This document shows positions 56,596 to 64,000 of a stretch of DNA of 64,000 nucleotides, in pieces; the stretch's first letter is position 1; each line of letters opens with the position of its first letter. Source of the stretch: Alphaproteobacteria bacterium (GTDB lineage Bacteria > Pseudomonadota > Alphaproteobacteria > UBA8366 > Aestuariispiraceae); assembly GCA_030065235.1 (NCBI GenBank), contig JASJDC010000001.1, forward strand, positions 186,001-250,000, read 5' to 3'. The position numbers and the translations under genes were made by a program. The notes under the pieces are model-generated. The model saw nothing but the letters and a program-made list of their open reading frames with translations, searched no databases and was not told the DNA's origin.

Positions 56596-57795
56596 GTGGA
56601 TGACGGGGAAGAGACGGCCAAGACATCGGTTGGGCTGATCCTGTTGCTTTGGGTCGCGGGCCTATGCGCCGCCGCCCAGTTCGGCAAGATTTCCGTCTTT
56701 TTCCCGTTTTTTCAGCAGGCCTATCCGGAAGCGGGGCCGGAACTCGGATTCCTGGTGTCGCTGATTGGTGTCGTCGGCATCCTGCTGGGCGGCGTCGCCG
56801 GTCCCTTCGTCAGCGCCATAGGGTTGGGACGAGCGGTGGTCGGCGGTCTCACGGTCGGGGGCGCGTTGTCGCTGTTTCAGGCCTTGGAGCTGCCTTTGCC
56901 GGTCCTTCTGGCCAGCCGAGTCGTCGAAGGGCTATCTCACCTCGCCATCGTGGTCGCCGCGCCCGCCTTGATCCTACGCTTCGCCGCGCCGCGCCACCAG
57001 GCCAACGCGATGGTCCTGTGGAGCACCTTCTTCGGGGTAGCCTTCGCGCTGCTGGCCTATCTCGGGACGCCCGTCGTGCAGGCCTTAGGGACTGAAGGGT
57101 TGTTCGTCGCGCATGGCGTATCCTGTCTCGCCGTAGCGGGCGCGCTGGCGCCGTTCGTCTTGAAGCCCGGCCCGGTCCGCGGGGCCCTGGTCGGAGACTG
57201 GACGGCGCGTGGTCTGTTGCGGCGGCATCTCGAGATCTATCGGTCGCCTAGCGAAGCCGCCCCGGCATTCGGTTGGTTCTTCTACACCATCAATTTCGTC
57301 GCCTTGTTGACGGTGCTGCCGTTGTTTTTGCCAGAAGCGCAACGGCCGATCGTCGGGACGTTGGCGCCGCTTGTCAGCATCGGTTTCAGCCTGGTGATCG
57401 TCGCGCTGCTTTTGCGCGTCCTGTCATCCGTCAAGGTCATCCTTGTTGGCTTCGCCGCGTCGCTCCTGGGCGTCTTCACTATCGCGTCGTTGGAGGGCGT
57501 CGGCGCTTTGGCGGCGCCGATCGCGATGATCGCGCTCTACGCGGCGTTCGGCCTGCTCCAAGGGGCCAGCTTCGCCGCGATCCCTGAGCTCAACAAGAGC
57601 TCGGGCTCGGTTACGAACGCAACAGGCGCGCTGGCGCAGACCGGCAATCTTGGCAACACGATCGGGCCGCCGTTGCTGCTCTACGCCGCGGCGCAGTTCG
57701 GCCTGTCCGGCGTCGTGGCGGTGTCGGCGCTCTGTTTCGTGTTGGGCGCGGCGGCGCATCTTTGGCTCGCGCGGCGCCGGATGACGGCCGCTTAA
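56596..57795 (+). CDS. MFS transporter
   Basis: Major facilitator protein of 399 residues with twelve hydrophobic segments, starting at GTG 56596. Typical loop features are weak, so the substrate cannot be named. It follows yceI after 27 bases and converges with the membrane protein gene. It may move a product of the neighbouring pterin/lipid-type cluster, but this is inference from position. Confidence 0.75.
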   Translation: MDDGEETAKTSVGLILLLWVAGLCAAAQFGKISVFFPFFQQAYPEAGPELGFLVSLIGVVGILLGGVAGPFVSAIGLGRAVVGGLTVGGALSLFQALELPLPVLLASRVVEGLSHLAIVVAAPALILRFAAPRHQANAMVLWSTFFGVAFALLAYLGTPVVQALGTEGLFVAHGVSCLAVAGALAPFVLKPGPVRGALVGDWTARGLLRRHLEIYRSPSEAAPAFGWFFYTINFVALLTVLPLFLPEAQRPIVGTLAPLVSIGFSLVIVALLLRVLSSVKVILVGFAASLLGVFTIASLEGVGALAAPIAMIALYAAFGLLQGASFAAIPELNKSSGSVTNATGALAQTGNLGNTIGPPLLLYAAAQFGLSGVVAVSALCFVLGAAAHLWLARRRMTAA

Positions 57796-57801
57796 AGGTC
57801 C

Positions 57802-58671
57802 CTAATAGCCGTACTCGTCGCCGCCGGCCTGTAGCACCAGGAAGACGCTAACGGCGATCGGGATCAGGCAAAGCAGTGCGGTGAGCGCGCCGGCGCCGAT
57901 CGAACCCAACAGCGTACGCCCTTCCGGGAAGCCCAGCCGGCGGGCCGCGGCGACGCCGAGAAAGGCCAGCGGCGCAACCGCCAGCGCCGCAGCGTCGACA
58001 TCGGTATAGAAGACCGCCTGCGCAAAGATCGGCGCGACACAGATCATCGCCGCCGCCGAGAGCGCAGGGCCGAGGTTATGCGCGCTGAGACGGGGCTCTA
58101 GCGCCGCCGACGACCCGAGCGCGACGGCCAAGGCGATCAGATAGAGGCCTGTTGTCGCTGTCGCGCCGAGGATCATCACGACCGCAAGACCGAGTGCGAA
58201 GGCGCCGTGCCCGGCGCGGATCGCGACGCTGGAGCCGGACGCCGAGAGCGTGGCGAACGCCATCAGCCCCAGCGCCGCCAACACCAACGCCAGGTTCAGA
58301 ACCGCCTCGCTGTCCAATCGGCTAAACTCGTTGCTCAGCACCCAGACGATCTGGCCGATGGCGATGCAGAGCCCGAGCAACAGGGTCGCGCGCCCAGACA
58401 ACGCTTTGGCGAGGAGCGCCCCGACCAGAACCGCCCCCACCAAAAGCGCACCGCCGATCAACGGCGCGTAAAACAGCTTCTGAACCGACGATACGGGCGG
58501 AAAGGGCGGCGCGCCGACTTCGGCTCCGTAGGAGCCCAGGAAGCCGGCGATGATTCCCAACGCCAACAGGCCGGCGGCGACGCCGGGGCGCGCCATGCGC
58601 AAGGCGATGAGCGCCGGCGCCAGGCCAAGCGCCAACGGAATAAGCAATTGGTTCAGGATCGGGGTCAGCAT
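57802..58671 (-). CDS. Polytopic membrane protein of unknown function
   Basis: Product of 289 residues with about nine hydrophobic segments, Ala/Leu/Gly-rich and few charged residues, ending LQAGGDEYGY. No recognised motif. Its ATG overlaps the end of the CDP-alcohol phosphatidyltransferase gene by seven bases, so the two are cotranscribed and probably act together at the membrane. Confidence 0.7.
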   Translation of the reverse strand: MLTPILNQLLIPLALGLAPALIALRMARPGVAAGLLALGIIAGFLGSYGAEVGAPPFPPVSSVQKLFYAPLIGGALLVGAVLVGALLAKALSGRATLLLGLCIAIGQIVWVLSNEFSRLDSEAVLNLALVLAALGLMAFATLSASGSSVAIRAGHGAFALGLAVVMILGATATTGLYLIALAVALGSSAALEPRLSAHNLGPALSAAAMICVAPIFAQAVFYTDVDAAALAVAPLAFLGVAAARRLGFPEGRTLLGSIGAGALTALLCLIPIAVSVFLVLQAGGDEYGY

Positions 58672-59498
58672 GTTGCGGGATCCTCAATATCGCGACGCTT
58701 CGCCAGCCACAAGAAATCCGTTGCGAAGGAGGCCAGCAAGAGAACCAGGCTCGCGGCCGCTATCGGCGTCGACACACCGGTCGGCGTCAGCGGGATCAAC
58801 GCGACGATCAAGGCGCCGACCTGGATGACGCAGATGACCCGGCGGCGCTGGCTAAAGGGCAGGGGGCGGCGCATCCAGGCGAGGCGGAATCCGGCGCCGA
58901 TCCAGAGATAGCGCAGCGCCCCGGACGCCAAGATCCACCAGCCGGCCTTGCCGGTCTGGGCCGCCAGGACACAGAGAACCAAGATCAGCGCGGCGTCGGT
59001 TTCCTGGTCGAAGATGGCGCCAAACTCGGAGCCGAGCCCGAAACGTCTGGCCAACCATCCGTCAACGCCGTCCAGCGCCAAGCCAAGGCCGGCGATGGCG
59101 ACGATCGCCCAGGCGTTGCCGGCGGGGGCGACCGTCCCGCCGATATAACCGGCCAGGAAACAGACCAAAACCGCACGAACCAGCGTCACGGCGTTTGCGG
59201 CGCCGAAACGGCCCGGGCGCGGCCGGCGGCGTTCGGCGCTGAGAAGGGCGATGACCAGGACCCCAAACGCGACGGCCGCGACGGGCGCCGACCGACCGGC
59301 GGCGCCGGGGTCAAATGCAACGACGATTTCAAGGCAGGCAAGCGCCGCACCCGCCCAGAGCAGATGCGTCCAGACTGGCCAACCGGCCGAAGCAGCGCCG
59401 GCGGCGTGCTTGGCGCCCGGTTCCGGGCGTGGGTTCTTGTCTTTGAGGCCGAGGGTCATGATGCTAGCGGTCAGGCTTGGCGGCGCACTGTCCGCCAT
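58665..59498 (-). CDS. CDP-alcohol phosphatidyltransferase
   Basis: Membrane enzyme of 277 residues. The catalytic signature DG-x2-AR-x8-G-x3-D-x3-D is intact as DGWLARRFGLGSEFGAIFDQETD read from the first conserved Asp pair (about residue 143). Such enzymes swap CMP of a CDP-linked donor for an alcohol head group to form a phospholipid or phosphodiester. The acceptor is unknown. An internal ATG (MTLGLKDK, 59459) is an alternative start. Divergent from the dehydrogenase operon across 61 bases that contain two palindromes. Confidence 0.85.
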   Translation of the reverse strand: MADSAPPSLTASIMTLGLKDKNPRPEPGAKHAAGAASAGWPVWTHLLWAGAALACLEIVVAFDPGAAGRSAPVAAVAFGVLVIALLSAERRRPRPGRFGAANAVTLVRAVLVCFLAGYIGGTVAPAGNAWAIVAIAGLGLALDGVDGWLARRFGLGSEFGAIFDQETDAALILVLCVLAAQTGKAGWWILASGALRYLWIGAGFRLAWMRRPLPFSQRRRVICVIQVGALIVALIPLTPTGVSTPIAAASLVLLLASFATDFLWLAKRRDIEDPATC

Positions 59499-59517
59499 AC
59501 CGACTTGACCGGTCGGT
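59499..59517. promoter_or_regulatory. TetR-type palindrome in divergent promoter
   Basis: ACCGAC (59499-59504) and GTCGGT (59512-59517) are exact complements seven bases apart, with GACCGGTC inside. It directly abuts the start codon of the phosphatidyltransferase gene and precedes the dehydrogenase operon. TetR-family operators often look like this. No regulator gene is adjacent. Confidence 0.45.
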
Positions 59518-59528
59518 CCATTTGCGGA

Positions 59529-59547
59529 CGCCGCGCCTCTCGCGGCG
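59529..59547 (+). promoter_or_regulatory. Hairpin overlapping the dehydrogenase ribosome site
   Basis: Perfect 7-bp stem CGCCGCG/CGCGGCG with five-base loop. The first G of the ribosome site GGAG (59547-59550) is the last base of the stem, nine bases before ATG 59560. Folding would restrict ribosome access to the first gene of the dehydrogenase-PTPS operon. Confidence 0.45.
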
Positions 59548-59559
59548 GAGTGTCAGACT

Positions 59560-60534
59560 ATGAGATCAGCTCGATCCTATTGGATTAGCGCCCCGGGCAG
59601 AAGCGAGATTCGCGAGGAGCCGCTGCCTGATGTCGGGCCCGGCGACGTCTCGGTCAAGGCGCTCTATGGCGCGCTGAGCCGTGGCACCGAAGCGTTGGTC
59701 TTCGAGGGACGGGTGCCGGAAAGCGAATATCAGCGTATGCGCGCGCCGTTTCAGGAAGGCGCGTTCCCGGGCCCGGTCAAATATGGCTACATCTCTGTCG
59801 GCCGGGTCGTGGCGGGGCCGGACGGTCTGGAGGGCCGTACGGTGTTCTGCCTCTATCCGCATCAGACAGACTATGTCGCGCCCGCAAGCGCGGTTCAAAT
59901 CGTGCCCGACGATGTGCCGCCGGAGCGCGCCGTGCTCGCGGCGAATATGGAAACGGCGGTGAATATCCTGTGGGACGCCGCGCCGATGCTGGGGGATGCG
60001 ATCTCCGTAATCGGCGCGGGCGTGGTCGGCTGCCTGACGGCGCGTCTCGCCGCACAAATCCCAGGTTGCGACGTCGAACTGGTCGATATCGATCCGAGCA
60101 AGGCGGACATCGCGGCGCGGCTCGGCGTCCGTTTCAGCGACCCGCAGACAGCCGCCGACGAGCGGCGGATCGCCATCAACACGTCTGGGGTGGATTCGGG
60201 CCTTAACCTCGCGCTGCAACTCGTTGGTTTTGAGGGAAAAATTGTTGAGGCGAGTTGGTTTGGCGAACGCCGGGCGCAGTTGGATCTGGGCGGCGCATTT
60301 CACGCGCGGCGTCTGACGATTATCTCGTCGCAGGTCGGTTCAGTGCCGTCGCCGTTACGATCGGTGCACGCCCATGCGGACCGACTGAAGCTCGCCTTGT
60401 CCCTGTTGACGGATGACGCCGTGGAAGCGTTATTCACCCATGAAATCAGTTTCGACGATCTGCCCCAGATCATGCCGCGGATCGCGGCGGCGCCCGCCGG
60501 CGTGGGCTGCGTGCGGATCAGTTATCCGCAATAG
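59560..60534 (+). CDS. Zinc-type medium-chain dehydrogenase
   Basis: Product of 324 residues of the alcohol dehydrogenase-like superfamily: GroES-like start (ALYGALSRGTEALVFEGRVPESEY), GYISVGRVVAGPDG, and a Rossmann fold with VIGAGVVGCLTARLAAQ. The structural zinc four-Cys lobe is missing. In overall build it is like BchC. First gene of a plus-strand run with PTPS, glycosyltransferase and methyltransferase genes; it may oxidise or reduce a side chain of their product. Confidence 0.82.
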   Translation: MRSARSYWISAPGRSEIREEPLPDVGPGDVSVKALYGALSRGTEALVFEGRVPESEYQRMRAPFQEGAFPGPVKYGYISVGRVVAGPDGLEGRTVFCLYPHQTDYVAPASAVQIVPDDVPPERAVLAANMETAVNILWDAAPMLGDAISVIGAGVVGCLTARLAAQIPGCDVELVDIDPSKADIAARLGVRFSDPQTAADERRIAINTSGVDSGLNLALQLVGFEGKIVEASWFGERRAQLDLGGAFHARRLTIISSQVGSVPSPLRSVHAHADRLKLALSLLTDDAVEALFTHEISFDDLPQIMPRIAAAPAGVGCVRISYPQ

Positions 60535-60570
60535 CGCGCCGCCAGCGCCCCGCTCTTGGAAGGAAAAGCG

Positions 60571-60972
60571 ATGTACGCATTGAGCGTCCGCGATCACATG
60601 ATGATCGCCCACAGTTTCACCGGAGAGGTTTTTGGCCCTGCGCAAGGGCTGCACGGCGCGACCTATGTGGTCGATGCGGAGTTTCGTGTGTCAGGGTTAG
60701 ACGCGGACGGTCTGGTCGTCGATATCGGCCTGGCGGCCGAGGCGCTGAAAGCGGTGTTGGCGCGTTACAATTACAAGAATCTCGACGAGTTGGACGAGCT
60801 GGCGGGCGCGAACACGACGACAGAATATATGGCGCACCGCGTCTTCCTGCATATGAAGTCGGCGATCGCCGCGGGCGATCTCGGTCCGGGCGCGGCGCGG
60901 ATCGAAAGCATGAAAGTGACGCTTCACGAATCGCATACCGCCTGGGCCGCCTACGAGGGGCCGCTCGATTGA
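60571..60972 (+). CDS. Variant 6-pyruvoyl-tetrahydropterin synthase (QueD/PTPS-like)
   Basis: Product of 133 residues of the PTPS/QueD fold. H14 (IAHSF) and H28 (LHGATY) match two zinc ligands, but the third, from the usual HGH, is A30, and the catalytic Cys before HGH is absent (GPAQGLHGA). The C-terminal substrate-binding Glu appears as LHESH (H119, E120, H122), and NTTTEYMA matches the PTxEN region. H9 in RDHMM may be a substitute ligand. GGAAGGAAAA precedes ATG 60571. It overlaps the next gene. Substrate is probably a pterin or pterin precursor, but the reaction is uncertain. Confidence 0.85.
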   Translation: MYALSVRDHMMIAHSFTGEVFGPAQGLHGATYVVDAEFRVSGLDADGLVVDIGLAAEALKAVLARYNYKNLDELDELAGANTTTEYMAHRVFLHMKSAIAAGDLGPGAARIESMKVTLHESHTAWAAYEGPLD

Positions 60973-62069
60973 GTGACGCCGCCGCAGGCCGGCCGGCGCC
61001 GCAGCGCCGCGCAGCTCTGATCTTTCCCGGCCCTTTAGATACGGTTAGCGGCGGGTTCGAGTATGACCGGCGCCTGTTGAGCGCGTTGCGCGCCGAGGGG
61101 TTGGCGATCGAGGGGGTGGAACTGGCCGGCGGTTTCCCGTTCCCAAGCGACGCCCAGCGCGCCGCGTCCCGGGCGACGCTTGAAGGATTGCCGCCGGGCT
61201 GGACGGTGATCTTCGACGGTTTGGCCGCCTGCGCTGATCCTGGCCTCGCGGCGACGGCGGCGCGCGGGCGCTCCTTGATCGCGCTGGTGCATCATCCGCT
61301 CGCCGACGAGGCCGGATTGGAGCCGGCGCAGGTCGCCGCCTTCACCCGAAGCGAGGCCGAGAGCCTGGCGCTGGCCGAACGGATCATCGTCACCAGCGCC
61401 TTCACCAAGCGTCGCTTGGTCGCTGGATTCGGCGCGCCCGCGGAGCGGATCGACATCGCCGAGCCCGGCACCGAGCGCCGGCCCAGATCGCGTGGGTCAA
61501 AAGGCGAGCGGCTGGAAATCCTCTGTGTCGGTTCGGTGACGCCGCGCAAAGGCCATCTGCTGTTGCTTAAGGCGCTATCTCAGGCGACGGCGCAGACAGG
61601 GGTTGAATGGCGGCTGACATGCGCCGGGCCGCTCGATTTCGATCCGGATCATGCGAAGCGCGTAAGAGCCCAAGCACAATCCTTTGGGGAACGCGTACGC
61701 TTCTTGGGGGCCGTGGAGCGCGACCATCTGGACCGATTGTACGCTTGTTCCGATCTGCTGGTTTCCGCCGCCTCCTACGAAGGGTTCGGCATGGCGATCG
61801 CGGAGGCCGTCTCGGCGGCTCTGCCGGTGATCGCCGTCGCTGGCGGCGCCGTGCCGGACACGTCCGCGGGACGTGCGGCGGCGCTGATCCCGGTCGGCGA
61901 TGCGAACGCTTTGGCGTTGGCGCTGTCGCGCTTCATGACCGATGCGACTTGGCGCCAAGATTTGAAGTCGCGGTCGCTGGCGGCGCGCGAAACACTGCCG
62001 GATTGGGCCGAGACGGCCCGGCGGGTTCAGGCGAGCCTGGCGCAATGCGCTATCGGCGCGGCGGCGTGA
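60969..62069 (+). CDS. GT4-type glycosyltransferase
   Basis: Product of 366 residues with a GT-B fold. N-terminal IFPGPLDTVSGGFEYDRRLL; donor-binding half with CVGSVTPRKGHLLLLKAL and the E-x7-E region YEGFGMAIAEAV followed by PVIAVAGGAVPD. It appears to start at TTG 60969, overlapping the PTPS stop (TTGA); no ATG is available before the conserved start. Coupling to PTPS suggests it glycosylates the same product. Sugar donor unknown. Confidence 0.83.
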   Translation: MSDAAAGRPAPQRRAALIFPGPLDTVSGGFEYDRRLLSALRAEGLAIEGVELAGGFPFPSDAQRAASRATLEGLPPGWTVIFDGLAACADPGLAATAARGRSLIALVHHPLADEAGLEPAQVAAFTRSEAESLALAERIIVTSAFTKRRLVAGFGAPAERIDIAEPGTERRPRSRGSKGERLEILCVGSVTPRKGHLLLLKALSQATAQTGVEWRLTCAGPLDFDPDHAKRVRAQAQSFGERVRFLGAVERDHLDRLYACSDLLVSAASYEGFGMAIAEAVSAALPVIAVAGGAVPDTSAGRAAALIPVGDANALALALSRFMTDATWRQDLKSRSLAARETLPDWAETARRVQASLAQCAIGAAA

Positions 62070-62070
62070 A

Positions 62071-62916
62071 ATGCGCTTGCCCGCTTTCACGGACTCGTTT
62101 GACGCCGATTGGCTCTCCCTGCGCGAGCCGGCCGATCGGGCCGCTCGCAATGAGAAGGTCGCAGCTAAGCTCAACGATTGGCGCGGCCGTCTGGGGTCGC
62201 GGAAAGGCGCGGCCCTGAAAGTGGTCGATCTCGGGGCGGGGACCGGCTCAGCCCTACGGTATCTCGAACCGCGGATACCCGGGCCTCAGGACTGGACCCT
62301 GGTCGAACGCGATCCCGACCTGATCGCCGAAGGCGCGCGGCGCTTGAAGCGTCAGGCGAGCGCCTGGGGCTACCGGCCGGCCGATCTCGCACAGGACGAC
62401 CTTGTCGCGCTTGTCGCGGGCGCTGACCTGATCACCGGCTCGGCGTTGTTGGACCTTTGTTCCGCCGCGTGGATCAACCGGCTTGTCGCGGCCTGCGCCC
62501 AGGCCGGCGCGGCGGCGTGGTTCAGCCTTAATGTGACCGGCGATAAACAATGGTCTCCGGCCGATCCGGCGGACTGGCTGGTCGAGCGCGCTTTCGCGCG
62601 GGATATGCGCCGGGATAAGGGCTTCGGTCCGGCCTTGGGGCCCCAGGCCGGTTTCCAGGCGGCGGAAGCCTTCGCCCAAGCCGGATATAGCATCGCGTTG
62701 GGGCCGTCCAACTGGCGGCTCGGCGCCGGGTCGGCCGCGTTGCAACGCGCCTATCTAAAGGGCTACGCGGAGGCCGCACGGGTGCAACGGCCGGACCTGA
62801 CGCGCCGAATTTCAAATTGGCGGGCCGATCGCCTGCGCGCGGTTTTGGAGGGTCGCTCTCATATCCGGGTCGGCCATGTCGATCTATTCGCCGCGCCGTC
62901 GGGCTCAAGCGCGTGA
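62071..62916 (+). CDS. SAM-dependent methyltransferase
   Basis: Product of 281 residues. Motif I VVDLGAGTGSALRYL (about residues 51-65) and acidic loop TLVERDPDLI; then LITGSALLDLCS. ATG 62071 is two bases after the glycosyltransferase stop. By position it methylates an intermediate of the same pathway. Substrate not readable. Confidence 0.82.
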   Translation: MRLPAFTDSFDADWLSLREPADRAARNEKVAAKLNDWRGRLGSRKGAALKVVDLGAGTGSALRYLEPRIPGPQDWTLVERDPDLIAEGARRLKRQASAWGYRPADLAQDDLVALVAGADLITGSALLDLCSAAWINRLVAACAQAGAAAWFSLNVTGDKQWSPADPADWLVERAFARDMRRDKGFGPALGPQAGFQAAEAFAQAGYSIALGPSNWRLGAGSAALQRAYLKGYAEAARVQRPDLTRRISNWRADRLRAVLEGRSHIRVGHVDLFAAPSGSSA

Positions 62917-62921
62917 GGTTC

Positions 62922-63833
62922 ATGGATCGGGGCTGGCTCTGGCGGCTGGGCAAGCTCGCCATCATGATCGGCCTGTTTGGTGCGATCTTTGTCAGCATCG
63001 ACCGGCAGACCGTCCTCGACGCGTTCCGATCCGTGTCGCTGGTTTGGCTGGCGGCGGGGTTAACGCTGTCAATTCCGCAAATCCTGCTGTCGGCCTTGCG
63101 GTGGCGTTGGGTCAGCGCGAGTCTCGACCAACCGCTCCCGTTTAGCACTGCGGTCCGAGAATACTATGTCGCGAGCTTTCTCAACCAAATCCTGCCTGGC
63201 GGGGTTGCGGGGGAAGCGGCGCGTATCGTCCGGCGCGGTCGAGAATTGAGCCGCCAAGGGGCGGAGAGGGCCTATCGCGGCGCCGCCAAGTCGGTTGTCT
63301 TCGAGCGCGCCTCGGGCCAGGCGGTGATGATCCTGCTTTGCCTTCCGGGTCTGACCTTGATCGGCTTCGCCGCAGCGGTGACGGCGGCAGGCCCGCTGGC
63401 GGCGCTTTTGGCCGCGATCTTACTCCTGGGCGGGCGTCACATGGCGCGGTCAGAGCACGGCGTTGTCCGATTATGCCGCGAGTTTCGGCAGGCCCTGTTC
63501 GGCGACCGCAACTGGGCGCGTCACGGAGCCGCTTCGGCCCTGATCGTATTTTCCTACGTTCTTGTATTTTGGATCGCCGCGCGCGCGATCGGGGTCGGGC
63601 TGAGTTTCACGGATGCTTTGGTCATCCTGCCGCCGGCTTTGTTGGCGATGACGCTGCCGATCACGCCCGCCGGATGGGGGGTGCGCGAGGCGGTCAGCGC
63701 GGTGCTTTGGGGCGCGGCGGGGCTGTCTCCAGCGCTCGGCGTCACCGCCGCCATCGTCTATGGCGTCGTGACGCTGATCTCAACCCTGCCGGGATTGCTC
63801 TTCCTGGCTTTCTCCGGCCGCACCATGCGCTAG
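62922..63833 (+). CDS. Flippase-like membrane protein (LPG synthase TM / UPF0104 type)
   Basis: Product of 303 residues with about eight hydrophobic segments, of the family that includes the flippase half of lysylphosphatidylglycerol synthase. Typical segments: ILPGGVAGEAARIVRRGR and LPITPAGWGVREAVSAVLWG. TGAGG precedes ATG 62922 (MDRGWLWR). Last gene of the run. It could move a glycosylated or lipid-linked product across the membrane. Its TAG overlaps the opposite cydB stop. Confidence 0.82.
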   Translation: MDRGWLWRLGKLAIMIGLFGAIFVSIDRQTVLDAFRSVSLVWLAAGLTLSIPQILLSALRWRWVSASLDQPLPFSTAVREYYVASFLNQILPGGVAGEAARIVRRGRELSRQGAERAYRGAAKSVVFERASGQAVMILLCLPGLTLIGFAAAVTAAGPLAALLAAILLLGGRHMARSEHGVVRLCREFRQALFGDRNWARHGAASALIVFSYVLVFWIAARAIGVGLSFTDALVILPPALLAMTLPITPAGWGVREAVSAVLWGAAGLSPALGVTAAIVYGVVTLISTLPGLLFLAFSGRTMR

Positions 63834-64000
63834 TCATAGCGCAGTTCGGTCGCCTTGCCGCGGAAGATGAAATAGGCCAGGACCGTATAGCCGATGATGA
63901 CCGGCGCCACGACGCAGGCCCCGACCAGGATAATGAACAGGCTGTCCGGCGCCGCGGCGGCCTCGTAGATCGTCAACCGTTCGGGCGCCACATAGGGGTA
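63830..64000 (-). CDS. cydB: Cytochrome bd oxidase subunit II, C-terminal end only
   Basis: Last 56 residues of a gene entering from beyond the window. They read YPYVAPERLTIYEAAAAPDS, then one hydrophobic helix (LFIILVGACVVAPVIIGYTVLAYFIF) and RGKATELRYD, the normal end of CydB. The bd oxidase is a quinol-oxidising, oxygen-scavenging terminal oxidase. The stop CTA/TAG is shared with the convergent flippase-like gene. Confidence 0.85.
   Translation of the reverse strand, partial: YPYVAPERLTIYEAAAAPDSLFIILVGACVVAPVIIGYTVLAYFIFRGKATELRYD

Overview
The window is a nearly complete photosynthesis gene cluster of a purple, bacteriochlorophyll-a-producing alphaproteobacterium, followed by a type I secretion island and a pterin/glycosyl/lipid-type gene cluster. 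The DNA is visibly GC-rich. Genes are tightly packed with many ATGA overlaps. I see no tRNA, rRNA, insertion sequence, phage gene or CRISPR array. The mix of alphaproteobacterial puh/puf gene order, oxygen-dependent cyclase AcsF, ALA synthase (C4 pathway), spheroidene-type carotenoid genes (crtA, C, D, F) and a tetraheme pufC without pufX or puc genes points to a purple alphaproteobacterium outside the Rhodobacter group. I cannot name the species.

Layout. (1) 1-11777, plus strand: bchH (5' end cut off)-bchL-bchM-lhaA-puhA-puhB-puhC-orf-acsF-puhE-hemA, covering early bacteriochlorophyll synthesis, reaction-centre H subunit and its assembly factors, and ALA synthesis. (2) 11978-14317: a secreted protein built of three copies of one domain, behind a 9-bp inverted repeat, and a convergent tandem SnoaL-like protein. 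(3) 14514-25431, minus strand: the superoperon crtE-crtF-bchC-bchX-bchY-bchZ-orf56-pufB-pufA-pufL-pufM-pufC, with a PpsR/CrtJ palindrome over the bchC -35 box, two hairpins between pufA and pufL, and a terminator region after pufC. (4) 25580-33220: crtD-crtC (long overlap) on plus; crtI-crtB-orf54 on minus; crtA-cytochrome P450 on plus. (5) 33229-40530: bchF (minus), aerR/ppaA and ppsR/crtJ regulators, bchG, a second PucC-family carrier and bchP. (6) 40568-43926: tspO, cytochrome c2 and a two-domain beta-oxidation enzyme.

(7) 43939-53798: a DUF2336-type protein, a secreted RTX protein divergent from its probable exporter (two ABC subunits plus an HlyD adaptor), and an orphan pseudaminate/sialate synthase. 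(8) 53982-63833: a PAS_5-like protein, a RibA-type GTP cyclohydrolase II, YceI, an MFS carrier, a membrane protein with a CDP-alcohol phosphatidyltransferase, and a tightly coupled run of dehydrogenase, variant 6-pyruvoyl-tetrahydropterin synthase, glycosyltransferase, methyltransferase and flippase-like protein. The minus-strand end of cydB closes the window.

How it works together: hemA, bchHLM, acsF, bchF, bchXYZ, bchC, bchG and bchP supply bacteriochlorophyll a; crtE, B, I, C, D, F and A supply carotenoid; pufBALMC and puhA with lhaA and puhBCE make the LH1-reaction centre; cytochrome c2 and PufC re-reduce it; PpsR and AerR very likely set expression through TGT-N12-ACA sites in the bchC and crtE/crtD promoters. 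The best candidates for undescribed biology are the 59.5-63.8 kb cluster with a PTPS lacking usual zinc and catalytic residues, the P450 fused transcriptionally to crtA, the secretion ABC pair with non-canonical signature and switch motifs, and two unannotated small proteins in the pigment operons.
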